A DNA stretch of 57,578 nucleotides from Spirochaetia bacterium (GTDB lineage Bacteria > Spirochaetota > Spirochaetia > Treponematales > Treponemataceae): positions 1 to 57,578 of the forward strand of contig JALELH010000100.1 in assembly GCA_022768865.1 (NCBI GenBank), written 5' to 3'. Positions 8,543 through 16,903 of the stretch are shown here, one piece after another. The translations under genes and the position numbers were made by a program. The stretch's first letter is position 1, and the number at the start of each line of letters is the position of its first letter. The notes under the pieces are model-generated. The model had not been told where the DNA came from. It saw nothing but the letters and a program-made list of their open reading frames with translations, and did no database searches.

Positions 8543-8804
8543 TGTGGACAATAAAATATTCAAATCAAGCATTAAAAGACAGCAAAAAGATTGAAAAGTC
8601 GAATCTTAAAAAAAAAATGTGATAAATCTCATTGAAATTTTAAAAATCAATCCTTTTCAAAAACCTCCGCCATATGAAAAGCTTGTAGGTGATTTATCTA
8701 GATTTTTTTCCCGCAGAATAAATATTCAGCACAGACTTGTCTACGAAGTTTTTGAATCTGAAAAAATCGTCAGGATTTTAAGAATGTGGACTCATTACGA
8801 ATAA
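8542..8804 (+). pseudogene. yoeB: YoeB/Txe-family toxin with a frameshift at a 10-base A tract
   Basis: The N-terminal frame (MWTIKYSNQALKDSKKIEKS) runs into ten A at 8608-8617 and stops at once. One base further in frame the rest of YoeB is open: NLIEILKINPFQKPPPYEKL, GDLSRFFSRRINIQHRLVYE and the end ILRMWTHYE, including the catalytic-region RRINIQHRLVY and the final His-Tyr. Eleven (or eight) A would restore one 87-residue endoribonuclease that cuts mRNA on the ribosome. Slippage during transcription at A10, a real mutation, or an undercalled homopolymer are all possible. Confidence 0.75.
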
Positions 8805-8925
8805 TCGCGTAGCCATAAGTTTTTAGTCTTCCTTATAAATTTCGAAGCCCATTCAACTGATTTAGGTGAAATCATAATAAATCCGTCATTCTGAGCTTGT
8901 CTCAGGATATTTTTTATAGTCGCGG

Positions 8926-9240
8926 AATTTTACCGCAAGGCAGATTTAAAAACTTGTCGCGGTAAAATTCCGCAAGCTGCTTTTGCTCTAGGGAGCGTGC
9001 GGAAAAATTCCATTGGCTCACTTTTGTTTTAGGCGGGCTTCGGAAAAATTCCGCACTCTCCTTTTTTTCTAGGGAATGAATGGTAAAATACCACGGCTAG
9101 ACTTTTTGTTAAAGGAGGCTTCGGTAAAATACCATAAGCTCCTTTTTGTTCAGGGAGCAAACGGTAAAATACCGCGAGGGGATTTTAAAACCGTGTTGTG
9201 GTATCTTACCGCGATGTTCTTTATCTTCCGCCGGAAAGGA
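8926..9240. repeat. Tandem 40-41 bp repeat array (six units plus edges)
   Basis: Units start with CGGTAAAATTCCGC-like sequence at about 8960, 9000, 9041, 9081, 9122 and 9162, so the period is 40-41 bases. Each unit ends with a CTCCTTTTT...GGGAG stretch that can form its own hairpin. The edges (8926 and 9198) carry inverted forms of the dispersed palindrome. The frame at 9076-9318 is only an artefact of the repeat. Aside from these repeats and the gene-end fossil at 9221-9253, the stretch 8805-9343 has no gene. Confidence 0.7.
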
Positions 9241-9253
9241 TTGCAAAAAGTTG
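9221..9253 (-). pseudogene. Fossil 3' end of a second acyltransferase gene
   Basis: The minus strand reads LFAILSGGR then stop, almost the same as the end of the intact acyltransferase at 6231 (LFAVLSGGR). The palindromic repeat follows at the same distance in both places. A second gene copy has been lost, leaving its tail and terminator-like repeat. Confidence 0.45.
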
Positions 9254-9343
9254 TATTTAAAAGACTTTGCGTTCTAAAAAATGATATAATTCAAAAGCGG
9301 TTTTTAGAGCTGCCTTAACAATTAGAAAACTGAAAGGATTATT

Positions 9344-9775
9344 ATGGGCGAATCACAGTTTATTACAAACGGACCTGTCAGAAGTTTTTATAACGAGCTT
9401 ATTGAAAATCTAAATTCCTGTTCTCAGTTTAAAATCAGCGTTGCGTTTATTACTTACGGTGGCTTGCAGGTTTTGCTTGAAACTTTAAAAGGCCTTGAGG
9501 ACCGCAATATTCCAGGGGAAATTCTTACGACCACTTACAAGGAAATGACGACTCCGGAAGTTTTAAAGCGCATTTCAGAATTCAAAAATATTCAGCTAAA
9601 GATTTATGTTCCGCCAACGCAAAATGACGGCTTTCATGCAAAGGGCTATCTTTTTCACAAGGACGAAGCAGAAGGTGAAAAATGGACTGTCATAATCGGA
9701 TCGTCAAACATAACAGGCCACGCGTTAAAGACAAATGAGGTTTCTTATCACAATGTTCTAATCTACAAGGTCTAG
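9344..9775 (+). pseudogene. PLD-like nuclease domain, N-terminal piece of a DEAD helicase
   Basis: 143 residues. The phospholipase D-like HxK site (FHAKGYLFHKD) and the following IIGSSNIT are the pattern found at the N-terminus of PLD-helicase fusion proteins (DUF3427-type helicases). The match ends near residue 135, and a TAG at 9773-9775 follows, so the helicase is missing. A good ribosome site (GAAAGGA) precedes ATG 9344. It might still yield a small soluble fragment. Confidence 0.6.
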
Positions 9776-9860
9776 ACCACAAAGATGCTTACATTGTTAA
9801 TTACGCGAAAGGCCACAGAGATGTCGGCTCTGTTACAATTCCAAAAAATGGTACTCAAGC

Positions 9861-10064
9861 ATGAAGAAGGCTGACGCGAAGCTCACTTTCAGAAGCCTTC
9901 CGAAATCAATGTCTCCGTATATGACAGTAATTTCACGCAGCGGCTCGTTCGAGAGAGTCATCCTGAACATGCCGACTTCACGAGCTGATTCAGCATGGGG
10001 AGTTGCAGACAGCTCTTATCAGGTTGATGACGCTGACAAGGACACTCTTGAAATAGTCTATTAA
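9861..10064 (+). pseudogene. Short fragment of an unknown protein, frameshifted
   Basis: The 67 codons from ATG 9861 and the preceding 85 bases in another frame (DHKDAYIVNYAKGHRDVGSV, then TIPKNGTQA) look like two parts of one protein tail separated by a shift. Base use is richer in GC than the neighbours, suggesting a different origin. No domain recognised. It ends before a terminator. Confidence 0.35.
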
Positions 10065-10121
10065 ATTCCACATACAAGATTCATCTTGCTGGTATCGACC
10101 TGAAAATAATCTATAATCTAC

Positions 10122-10153
10122 GGCTGCTATAAAAAATAGCAGCCTATTTTTTT
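10122..10153 (+). terminator. Rho-independent terminator
   Basis: GGCTGCTAT at 10122-10130 pairs with ATAGCAGCC at 10136-10144, followed by a T run at 10147-10153. It ends the transcripts from the left and lies just before the NrnA-like gene. Confidence 0.75.
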
Positions 10154-10183
10154 ATAAGACAAAAATCAAATCACGAGGAAAAA

Positions 10184-11167
10184 ATGATTATTATTTCTGA
10201 TGAAAAAATCAAGCAGTTTGAGTCGTTCTTGGACGAACACGATTTTTTTTACATAATAGGACACAGAGAGCCTGATGGGGACGCAATTTTCAGCTGTCTA
10301 GGACTTGCGGAAATTCTAAAGTCAAAAGGACTTGAATATCAGCTTTTGTCGGCTGGTCCCTTCAAGAGAAACGAGATAAAGCCTAAGGCCTGGCTTTTCA
10401 GCAACGAGATGAAATTCCTTTCCGAGCCAGAGCGAAAAAGAGCCACGCTTATAATGCTCGACTGCTCAGAATACAGCAGGCTTGGCGACATCGACGGCGA
10501 TTTCAAGAATCTTGACACATTCATAATCGATCATCACAAGACTGCCGAAAGCACAGAAAACAGCATTATCGACCCTACATCTCCGGCTTGCTGCTGCCTC
10601 GTCCAGCAGATTTACGAAAAGCTCGTCGGAAAGCTCTCATCGAAAGCTGCGGAATTTTTCTTTTTTGGGATGGCGACAGACACAGGATATTTTAGATTTC
10701 TCGACACAGGCTCCGCAGAAGTTTTCAGACAGACAGCGCGCCTTATTGAAGCTGGCGTAAATCCCCGGAAAGTTTACGACATAATCACTGGCGGAAAGGC
10801 ATATTCAACGCGGAAACTCCTCGGAATAATGCTTGACCGCGCCGAGCGCAGATACAACAACAAGCTTGTCATCACCTACGAGACTATGGAAGACACAAAA
10901 AAATAGGGCCAGGAAGGACGCGACAGCGACTCGCTCTACTCTCTTCTGCTTTCTGTTGACGAAGTTGAAGCCGTGCTTTTTATCAGGCAAGACAGCGAGC
11001 TCACTTGCACTTGCGGATTCCGCTCAAGAGACAAAATTGACGTAAGCGCAATTGCAGCAAAATTCGGCGGCGGCGGACACAAAAATGCGGCAGGGCTTAG
11101 CATCGATGGAAAAATCAAGGATGTTTCAGAAAAAATATGCCTTGAATTCGCAAAAGTTTTGAAATAA
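10184..11167 (+). pseudogene. nrnA: NrnA-like DHH phosphoesterase interrupted by one in-frame TAG
   Basis: ATG 10184 follows GAGGA. Residues up to 240 carry the DHH core (HREPDGDA and IIDHHKT); a TAG at 10904-10906 follows. The same frame then stays open for 86 codons and has the DHHA1 nucleotide-binding end with GGGGHKNAAG. Together the parts make about 327 residues, the normal length for the bifunctional oligoribonuclease and pAp phosphatase. One base change (for instance Tyr codon to TAG) explains the break. The first part lacks the substrate-binding domain and is probably inactive unless the stop is read through. Confidence 0.8.
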
Positions 11168-11187
11168 TTTTAATTTTTCATAGCAAG

Positions 11188-11226
11188 ATCCGGCGATTTT
11201 CTGATTTTTAATTTTGCCGGATTTTT
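11188..11226 (+). terminator. Rho-independent terminator after the NrnA-like gene
   Basis: ATCCGGC at 11188-11194 pairs with GCCGGAT at 11216-11222 and a T run follows. It ends the nrnA transcript just before the IS element. Confidence 0.7.
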
Positions 11227-11331
11227 CTTTTGCAAAATTCAGCGGAGTAAACTGAGTGCGTAAAACAACACAGAAAAAGGAGCGGGATTAAGGTGTAAAC
11301 AGCCGATAAAGAAAACAAGGCGGTTAGCACA

Positions 11332-11655
11332 ATGGGAAGAACAAGACAGTCGTTCAGCAAGGATTTCAAGGCAAAGGTTGCGCTTGAGGAGCTGCGGGAG
11401 GAATCAACGATTCAGGAAATCGCAGTTAAGCACGGGGTTCATCCGAACCAGATTTCGCAGTGGAAGGCGCAGGCGATCGCCGGAATGGCGGACATCTTCG
11501 AGCGTCCGAACAAGAAGTCGGAAGAAACACGAAGGCAGGAAGAAAAAGAAAGCGAGTACCTGAAGCCCATCGGGGAGCAGAAAGTCGAGCTTGATTTCCT
11601 AAAAAAAAAGTACAGACAAATATACGGAATCGAGCCTCCCGCGTGGATTCATTAG
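11332..11655 (+). CDS. IS3-family transposase OrfA
   Basis: 107 residues. A helix-turn-helix (FSKDFKAKVALEELREESTI, then AVKHGVHPNQISQWK) binds the element's ends, and a leucine-zipper-like region follows (EKVELDFLKKKYRQ type). The nine A at 11601-11609 form a slippery site: moving one base back gives a fusion with OrfB. The ORF ends at 11653-11655, 13 bases into OrfB. Confidence 0.9.
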   Translation: MGRTRQSFSKDFKAKVALEELREESTIQEIAVKHGVHPNQISQWKAQAIAGMADIFERPNKKSEETRRQEEKESEYLKPIGEQKVELDFLKKKYRQIYGIEPPAWIH

Positions 11656-12485
11656 ACCGCGCCTTGAGCATAAGCCGCCAGTGCGAGCTTCTTGGAATTT
11701 CAAGAAGCCAGTACTATTACGACCCGAGAGTCCGGCAGGAACAGAAGGACTTTGAGCTTCTTCTGAAAATCAAGGAAGTCCTTTATGAAAGGCCATATTA
11801 CGGCTACCGCAAGATCTGGCGTGAAATAAACAATCGCGGAGGAGACACCACAGAGGCCGCTGTGCGCCGCGTGATGAGGAGATTCGGTCTCTCGGCGATA
11901 TTTCCGGGCAGGAACCTTTCCAAAGCCTCGAAATATCACAGAAAGTATCCGTACCTTCTGAAAAACAAGGCGGTCAGATACCCGAACCAGGTATGGTCAA
12001 CGGACATCACCTACATAAAAGTGCCGCAGGGGAATGTCTATCTTATGGCGATAATCGACTGGTTCTCAAGGAAGGTCCTGAACTGGAGGGTGTTCAACAC
12101 GATGGACGCGCTGCAGTACGCAAACCTTCTGCGGGAGACAATCGAGGAGTACGGCTGCCCTGCAATTTTCAACACCGACCAGGGAAGCCAGTTCACAGCG
12201 GACTGCTTCCTGAAGGTTCTCGAGGACAACGGAATTGAAATCAGCATGGACGGCAGGGACCGCGCTCTGGACAACATCCGCATCGAGCGTCTTTGGAGAA
12301 GCCTCAAGTACGAGGACATCTACCTTAAACGCTACGAGAGCATGAAAGATCTGAAGGAAGGAGTCAACGCCTACTTCAATTTCTACAACACGGCGCGCTT
12401 TCATCAGTCGCTTGACTACAACGTGCCTGATGAAATGTATAAATGCTTCCAGCGCAATGAGCTGGAAATAAAACAGGCTGCATAG
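11643..12485 (+). CDS. IS3-family transposase OrfB (DDE integrase core)
   Basis: 280 residues. The frame is -1 relative to OrfA and opens at GTG 11643, so it is probably made mainly as an OrfAB fusion. An HTH_21-like part (YGYRKIWREINNRGG) is followed by the DDE catalytic core: WSTDITYIK (Asp), FNTDQGSQFT (Asp) and IERLWRSLKYE (Glu), then FNFYNTARFHQSLDY. All catalytic residues are present, so the element may still move. Confidence 0.92.
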   Translation: MDSLDRALSISRQCELLGISRSQYYYDPRVRQEQKDFELLLKIKEVLYERPYYGYRKIWREINNRGGDTTEAAVRRVMRRFGLSAIFPGRNLSKASKYHRKYPYLLKNKAVRYPNQVWSTDITYIKVPQGNVYLMAIIDWFSRKVLNWRVFNTMDALQYANLLRETIEEYGCPAIFNTDQGSQFTADCFLKVLEDNGIEISMDGRDRALDNIRIERLWRSLKYEDIYLKRYESMKDLKEGVNAYFNFYNTARFHQSLDYNVPDEMYKCFQRNELEIKQAA

Positions 12486-12652
12486 ATTTTTACACCTTAA
12501 ACCTGTAAAAATTTTGTATTGACAAAACAGCGCAGTTTACAATACTTCTATTTTTTTTCATTTAAAAGCAAAATTTCTAATCATCGGTGCAAAAATTCAA
12601 TCAAAATGGCGTTAAAAATCCCGACAAATTGCAGTATAAAAACAACGCGATT

Positions 12653-12730
12653 TTTTCTCAGTGTACACTGAGAAAAGGAATTGACAGATTCCTTTTGGCG
12701 AAAAACTTACATTGCTCGTTTTTCGCCAAA
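12653..12730. promoter_or_regulatory. Palindrome and hairpin before two small Cys proteins
   Basis: 12653-12676 is a perfect 24-base palindrome (half-site TTTTCTCAGTGT), a likely operator. A TTGACA follows at 12681-12686. Then TTTGGCGAAAAAC at 12694-12706 is an exact inverse of GTTTTTCGCCAAA at 12718-12730. A strong ribosome site AAAGGAGG comes just before ATG 12762. The stretch 12541-12761 holds no other gene. Confidence 0.5.
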
Positions 12731-12761
12731 TTAAATATTTTATAAAAGGAGGTTTCTTGCG

Positions 12762-12983
12762 ATGAAAAACAATTCTAACAAACGCGATTGGTATGAATGT
12801 TCTAATTGCAAAAATCAAGGGTATGTTTTTCCTTCAGCAAGACCCGATCCTTCAAAATGGGGAGGGTGTTCTTGTGAGGGAGCAAAATTTTCTGGAAATC
12901 ATAATTGGCAAAAGTTAGAGGATTTTCAGAATATTGAAACTGATTTGCTAAAATTTCCAAATCAGTATTTTAACATTCAATAA
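12762..12983 (+). CDS. Small Cys-rich protein, 73 aa
   Basis: ATG 12762 follows AAAGGAGG. The protein has a CSNCKNQG pair and a GGCSCEG pair spaced like a treble-clef or zinc-ribbon site, with a WY pair before them and KLEDF after. No family recognised. It probably binds one zinc. It forms a transcript with the next small gene (24-base gap, ribosome site GGAGGAAA). The strong palindromes upstream suggest tight control. Confidence 0.55.
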   Translation: MKNNSNKRDWYECSNCKNQGYVFPSARPDPSKWGGCSCEGAKFSGNHNWQKLEDFQNIETDLLKFPNQYFNIQ

Positions 12984-13006
12984 TATTTTCGTCGGAGGAA
13001 AAAAAT

Positions 13007-13198
13007 ATGGGTATTCTTAAGTTTATGTCTGAATGTCTTAGAGAAGCCAGTAAAACGAATCGTTATGTGGTTACTTGTAAATATTGTGGTCGTACTGAAA
13101 TAGCGTCTACATTACAAGGTGCTATTCAATTTTTGCAAACTTATGACGCTGGCTGTGGACGAAATTGCCATGAGCCAGTAATTACACAGCAACCTTAA
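13007..13198 (+). CDS. Small protein with CxxC motif, 63 aa
   Basis: ATG 13007 with a GGAGG site. It has TCKYCGRTE followed by a later CGRNC, again a possible zinc site of four Cys, in an otherwise helical, amphipathic chain. It follows the first small Cys protein. The 3' end overlaps the end of the minus-strand ATPase at 13195. Function unknown. Confidence 0.55.
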   Translation: MGILKFMSECLREASKTNRYVVTCKYCGRTEIASTLQGAIQFLQTYDAGCGRNCHEPVITQQP

Positions 13199-14548
13199 TA
13201 AATATCAATCACGGCAATGTTTTTTGTGTTTAATGCACGGATTAACTTTTTACAAAAACATTGCCATGTAATGCGGAATTGTGATTTTTTTCCAGATTTT
13301 CCGACATTGCCGTTCATAATTTTATAGCCCAAAGAAATTTCTTCTTTTTTCAAGAGTGTATCTAAAGACGAAGTTTCCCCTTTATGGCTTTTTACTTCGA
13401 TTGGAATCACACTTCCATTTTTTTCAAGCAAGAATTCGACTTCGGAACTTGAGTCATCTCTTTTAAAATAAAAAAGTTTAATGTCTTTCTTTAGCAAAAA
13501 GTCTGCAATTAAATTTTCGTAAATGCCGCCTTTAACGCTTCCTTTTAACGTGTCATTATAAAGAGCGCCTTTCATTTCGTAGCCAAACATGCAAACCAAA
13601 AGTCCTATATCATTTGCATAGATTCTAAATTGTTCTTGCCGAACATAAGAGACAAGCGGAAATTCTGGCGGCACAACATTATAACAGTATCGAACAATAT
13701 TTGAGTCACGAAGCCAGTCAAGACTGTTGGAATATTTTCTTGCAGTTCCTCCATTTTCGACTTCTCCATATTTAAACTTGGTGTTTTCTTTTGAAAGTTG
13801 CCGTGGAATAGAAAGATAACAGTTCCTTGCCTTAGGTTTGTCTTTCGTTGGAGCGTATTTTGCAATATCATTTAAGTATGCGTCAAGAATTTTTTGCTGT
13901 TCTGCGTGGGCATCATTAAAATTCCGGGTTTCAAGAAATTTATTTACTACAGCAGGCATTCCGCCGACGACCATAAATTCCCGAACATATTCTTGCATTT
14001 TGTCATTTACACTCTTTTCTACGGGGGAAAAGGTTTCAAAATGATTTTTCAGCTCTAAAATTAAATTTTTCGAAATACCCCGTGCCAAAAGGTATTCTTC
14101 AAAATCAAGCAAATGCATTTCAAATTGCCTTTCATAACCTACTGGAAAAGATGAAACTTCTTTGTAATTTATTCCCAAAAGAGAACCGCTTGCAATCACA
14201 TCAAAGCGACCATCTAACGCCCAAAATTTTAGGGAAGTTCGAGCTTCTGGACAAGATTGAATTTCATCAAAAAAAATAAGTGTTTTTGTTTGGGATAAAT
14301 TGAGTTCTAGGTAAAAATGCAGAAAGCTTTTGAATTAAATCATTGACATCAAGACCGCCAGCAAAAGCGGTTTTTATTTCTGGATTTTCTTCAAAGTTAA
14401 TTTCGATAAAATTTTCATATTCATTTTTGCCAAATTGACGGACAATGAAAGTTTTTCCTATTTGCCGAGCACCTTTTATTAAAAGACATTCGTTTTTATG
14501 AGAAATTTTCCATTCTTGCAACTTATAATAAAATTTTCGCTCAAGCAT
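13195..14548 (-). pseudogene. DUF4143-type AAA ATPase, frameshifted
   Basis: N-terminal frame: MLERKFYYKLQEWKISHKNE, Walker A GARQIGKTFIVRQFG. C-terminal frame: FFDEIQSCPEART (Walker B), then ASGSLLGINYKEVSSFPVGY, EYVREFMVVGGMPAVV, and the PD-(D/E)XK-like LEKNGSVIPIEVKSHKGE. One extra base in the run of five A at 14313-14317 breaks the frame. A relative at 33211 shows the intact order (KDTLIFIDEIQ). The gene is probably inactive; the two pieces are still each long. Confidence 0.8.
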
Positions 14549-14616
14549 GTTTTAATTATGCAGATTTTTAGAATAGTTTTCAATTACAAAATGCAGATTT
14601 TCAGAGCAAAAATTGA

Positions 14617-15268
14617 TTAAGTTTTGCATATTTTTAGAAATGACTTTTCTAGGACAAACACAAGGTCGTTTCCTGGTGTATATGAGAGCCTTATTATATT
14701 GCCTGAATCATCCCTTGTCGCAAACAGTCCGCATCTGTTTGCCTCGTAAAACTCTCTTATCTTTTTTCTCTGGGAAAAATTCAGTTTTTTATACAGCTCT
14801 CTGCAGGTAATACAGCTCCTCCTGTATGCTGCGTATGTCGTCTGCATTCATGCTGTTCAATATATCCAAGACATGCACCTCTTTTTCATTGAGTACACAG
14901 CCTGAATGCAGAATCGCTTTGATTTCCGCAAGTTTTTCCTCTGCGCTTTCTCCTCTAATTTCTTTTAGATTTATCCCTTCCGGCATATTCCTGACACCCA
15001 GCGAGTATTTTTTGTTCAGCTGCACGCAGATTTCCATGAGCCGGGCCAAATCCCCGGATGCTGCCTCGTCTATGAACGACGGCTCATTTGCAGCCTCCTC
15101 TGCCAGAAGCCCGCAGCTGTATCTCTCGTCGTCGTACTCCGCCACGATATATTTCCCCTGAAGCGGGATTTTGTCATAGCTGCTTCTGGCGCTCTCCACC
15201 TTCCTTGCGAGCGCCCTCAGCGTGTCCCTGATTCTTTTTCTTGCCTCCTCCCGCGTTATTTCTGCCAT
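14617..15268 (-). pseudogene. Mobile-element accessory protein, frameshifted
   Basis: From ATG 15268 comes MAEITREEARKRIRDTLRAL and 159 residues ending YYLQRAV; the other frame then continues RELYKKLNFSQRKKIREFYE to 14617. Loss of one AG from a CAGAGAG run would explain the break. GC content and codon use differ from the flanks, which suggests a transferred ICE-like origin. No firm family assignment. Confidence 0.5.
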
Positions 15269-15435
15269 ATGAATTCCCCGTTCTCTTCCCGACGCTCATA
15301 GGCCAGAAGAAACCTGTAGTATTCTTCCTCAGACAGATTCATTGCATTGTTCTCTACAGATGTTTCCACTCTGTCACGTATTTCATTCATCAGGCTTCTG
15401 TATTGCCTTTCTGTCATCCGGTATTTTTTTCCCAT
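15256..15435 (-). CDS. 59-residue protein before the frameshifted gene
   Basis: ATG 15435 to TAA 15256. Sequence begins MGKKYRMTERQYRSLMNEIR and ends GEFIWQK; it is helical and charged. It overlaps the next gene's ATG (15268) by 13 bases, which suggests translational coupling. It lies downstream of the fragment at 15517-15690. Unknown small ICE-like protein. Confidence 0.45.
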   Translation of the reverse strand: MGKKYRMTERQYRSLMNEIRDRVETSVENNAMNLSEEEYYRFLLAYERREENGEFIWQK

Positions 15436-15458
15436 GCATTTCTATCTCCATGAATCTC

Positions 15459-15468
15459 GGGGGGGGGG
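15459..15468. repeat. G10 homopolymer
   Basis: Ten G on the plus strand, C10 in the minus-strand reading of a decayed frame (KTVDELEEEAVLSEKIAE then a proline run). It is the third long G/C run of the window. Phase variation is possible, but the gene around it is already broken, so the tract has no clear job here. Confidence 0.5.
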
Positions 15469-15516
15469 CTGGTTTCCGCGATTTTCTCTGACAGAACCGC
15501 CTCTTCCTCAAGCTCG

Positions 15517-15690
15517 TCAACTGTTTTTCTCGTAATAATCGGGATGGTTCGCATCCTGATATCCGTTCATGATTATTAAGGTCTCTGGATTCTCATGCTC
15601 AAATTCTTTTATTGATATTATATCTCCAATCCCATTTCCGTTGCCGCTTGCCCACGGCAGTCCTTCCTTGCGCTGCAGGTGCTCCGGCGA
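15517..15690 (-). pseudogene. Tail of an ICE-type polyvalent protein
   Basis: The minus frame reads PEHLQRKEGLPWASG, then IGDIISIKEFEHENPETLII, MNGYQDANHPDYYEKNS and TGA at 15517-15519. No start; it begins where a zeta-like fragment ends at about 15692. A one-base loss in the AAAAA before the stop would extend it toward the G10 tract. It looks like the end of a large mobile-element protein. Confidence 0.35.
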
Positions 15691-15691
15691 G

Positions 15692-15988
15692 TTAGGTTAT
15701 AGTGTCTTCAGCAAGGTAAGAGGTGGAGTGATAAGCCCGGTCTAGTTTGCAGAAAAGATATGGAAGTAAAAAAGGATTCACAAGATTTCTTAAAAGCAAA
15801 AGTGTACGGCTTTCTATTTTATCTTTTGGAACAGAATGCCCGCCTTCTTCTACTCTGTTATCGACTCGTTCAATATTGATTGCAGGATTTTTTGTAGCAA
15901 TAAAATACAAGTAAATCTTGAACCCTGACTTTTTTGCCTGTTTAAGAAATTCTAATTTTGAAGGATGACACATTCCGTACACTGGCAC
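15692..15988 (-). pseudogene. Zeta-toxin-like protein, C-terminal fragment
   Basis: 98 codons. HPSKLEFLKQAKKSGFKIYL, FIATKNPAINIERVDNRV and EEGGHSVPKDKIESRT match the end of zeta-type small-molecule kinases, but the Walker A half is gone. It follows a truncated PIN fragment and an antitoxin, so it was joined in by rearrangement. Inactive. Confidence 0.55.
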
Positions 15989-15991
15989 CTT

Positions 15992-16096
15992 TTACCATTT
16001 TAAGATTTTCAAGTCAGATATTCTTGAAAGATGCTTATAATTATTTGTAATTAAAGTAGCATCATATTGAAGTGCTGTTGCTCCAATAAAAAAAAT
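15992..16096 (-). pseudogene. VapC C-terminal fragment
   Basis: The minus frame just behind the antitoxin reads FFIGATALQYDATLITNN, then YKHLSRISDLKILKW and TAA at 15992. This is the last third of a PIN toxin (Asp of TLITNN region, typical KHFSRI-like motif). The N-terminal two thirds, including the first Asp, are deleted, leaving the antitoxin without a partner. Confidence 0.6.
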
Positions 16097-16101
16097 AATC
16101 T

Positions 16102-16347
16102 CTAGTTTTTAAATTTGATTCCAGCGTTAAAACTTTCTTCAATAGCAGAAACTTCATTTTTATCAAACAAAGTTGAAAGCTGTTCTAATGCTTTAAATTG
16201 ATTTTGCCGGTGCTCTTTATCCTGCTGCAAAAAATATTCATCATCTGAAGAAGGAATGGTTATAAAAACTTTCTGATTAGGATTAAATGTATAATTTTCA
16301 AGCGGCTTTACATTTGTTCCGTCGATATATGCTTCAATCATTTTCAT
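16102..16347 (-). CDS. VapB-like antitoxin, orphaned
   Basis: 81 residues from ATG 16347 (a GGAGGT site upstream). MKMIEAYIDGTNVKPLENYT resembles the start of the antitoxin at 7564 (YYDGKNYITQ), and the tail VSAIEESFNAGIKFKN corresponds to its end. The toxin behind it is only a fragment. It may still bind its own promoter or neutralise the related toxin at 7775. Confidence 0.65.
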   Translation of the reverse strand: MKMIEAYIDGTNVKPLENYTFNPNQKVFITIPSSDDEYFLQQDKEHRQNQFKALEQLSTLFDKNEVSAIEESFNAGIKFKN

Positions 16348-16550
16348 ACATACCTCCAGACAACTAAATACATTATACTATAATTTCTTTTATTTATTAA
16401 ACAATTACTGCAGATTTTTCCCTGCTCGCACACAAAAGTATGCCCTACCCTTCCATTGGGAACTTGCCGCTTGCAATCTGACTCACCAGGTCGCAGACGT
16501 TATCACGGTTCTGTTCTCCAAAGATTGAGCGGCAGAGTCAAAAAAAATAA

Positions 16551-16826
16551 TCATGCACGCTTTTGGGAAGCTAAAGACTTAACAGTTTCCAATGGCAAAT
16601 TTGTGAAAACAGCAATATCTTCCAATGCAAGTTTTCCACTTTCTATCATTCTCAATGCATTTTCATTCTTTTCTTTTTCTACAACTTCTTTTGCAACTTC
16701 TTCAGCAACTTCTTTTGCATATTCCTTTGCATATTCTTCTACAGCCTTGCACATAGTTTTTTTGCCTCCTTCCGTTTCCTTAAAATGTTTCATGCTGTCT
16801 GCCAGCACAACGACTCGGCATGACAA
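16551..16826 (-). pseudogene. Rpn/PD-(D/E)XK transposase-family C-terminal fragment
   Basis: 91 codons. The run of AKEVAEEVAKEV repeats followed by KNENALRMIESGKLALEDI and ETVKSLA is the characteristic end of Rpn-like recombination-promoting nucleases that are abundant in Treponema. The nuclease domain is missing. The gap 16348-16550 holds nothing I can assign except a short tail-like frame (LCRSIFGEQNRDNVCDLVSQ) ending near 16450. Confidence 0.55.
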
Positions 16827-16903
16827 TTCTTTTAAATTGACTCTACAGCATTCTGTTCAAAAACTTACCGGTTTCCATGTGGTTTCACCAAGCAGGCAGG
16901 ACA

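Larger units (their letters stand above)
11247..12540 (+). mobile_element. IS3-family insertion sequence, about 1.3 kb
   Basis: The two transposase frames are flanked by imperfect inverted ends: GTAAACTG at 11247-11254 faces CAGTTTAC at 12533-12540. Inside them TTAAGGTGTAAA and its inverse TTTACACCTTAA form a second pair. I see no convincing 3-4 base target duplication. Codon use is richer in GC than in the neighbours, which suggests recent arrival. The element looks complete. Confidence 0.8.

Noticed and set aside
9076..9318. An 80-codon plus-strand frame
   Set aside because: It runs through the 40-bp tandem repeat and a gene-end fossil; no protein character.
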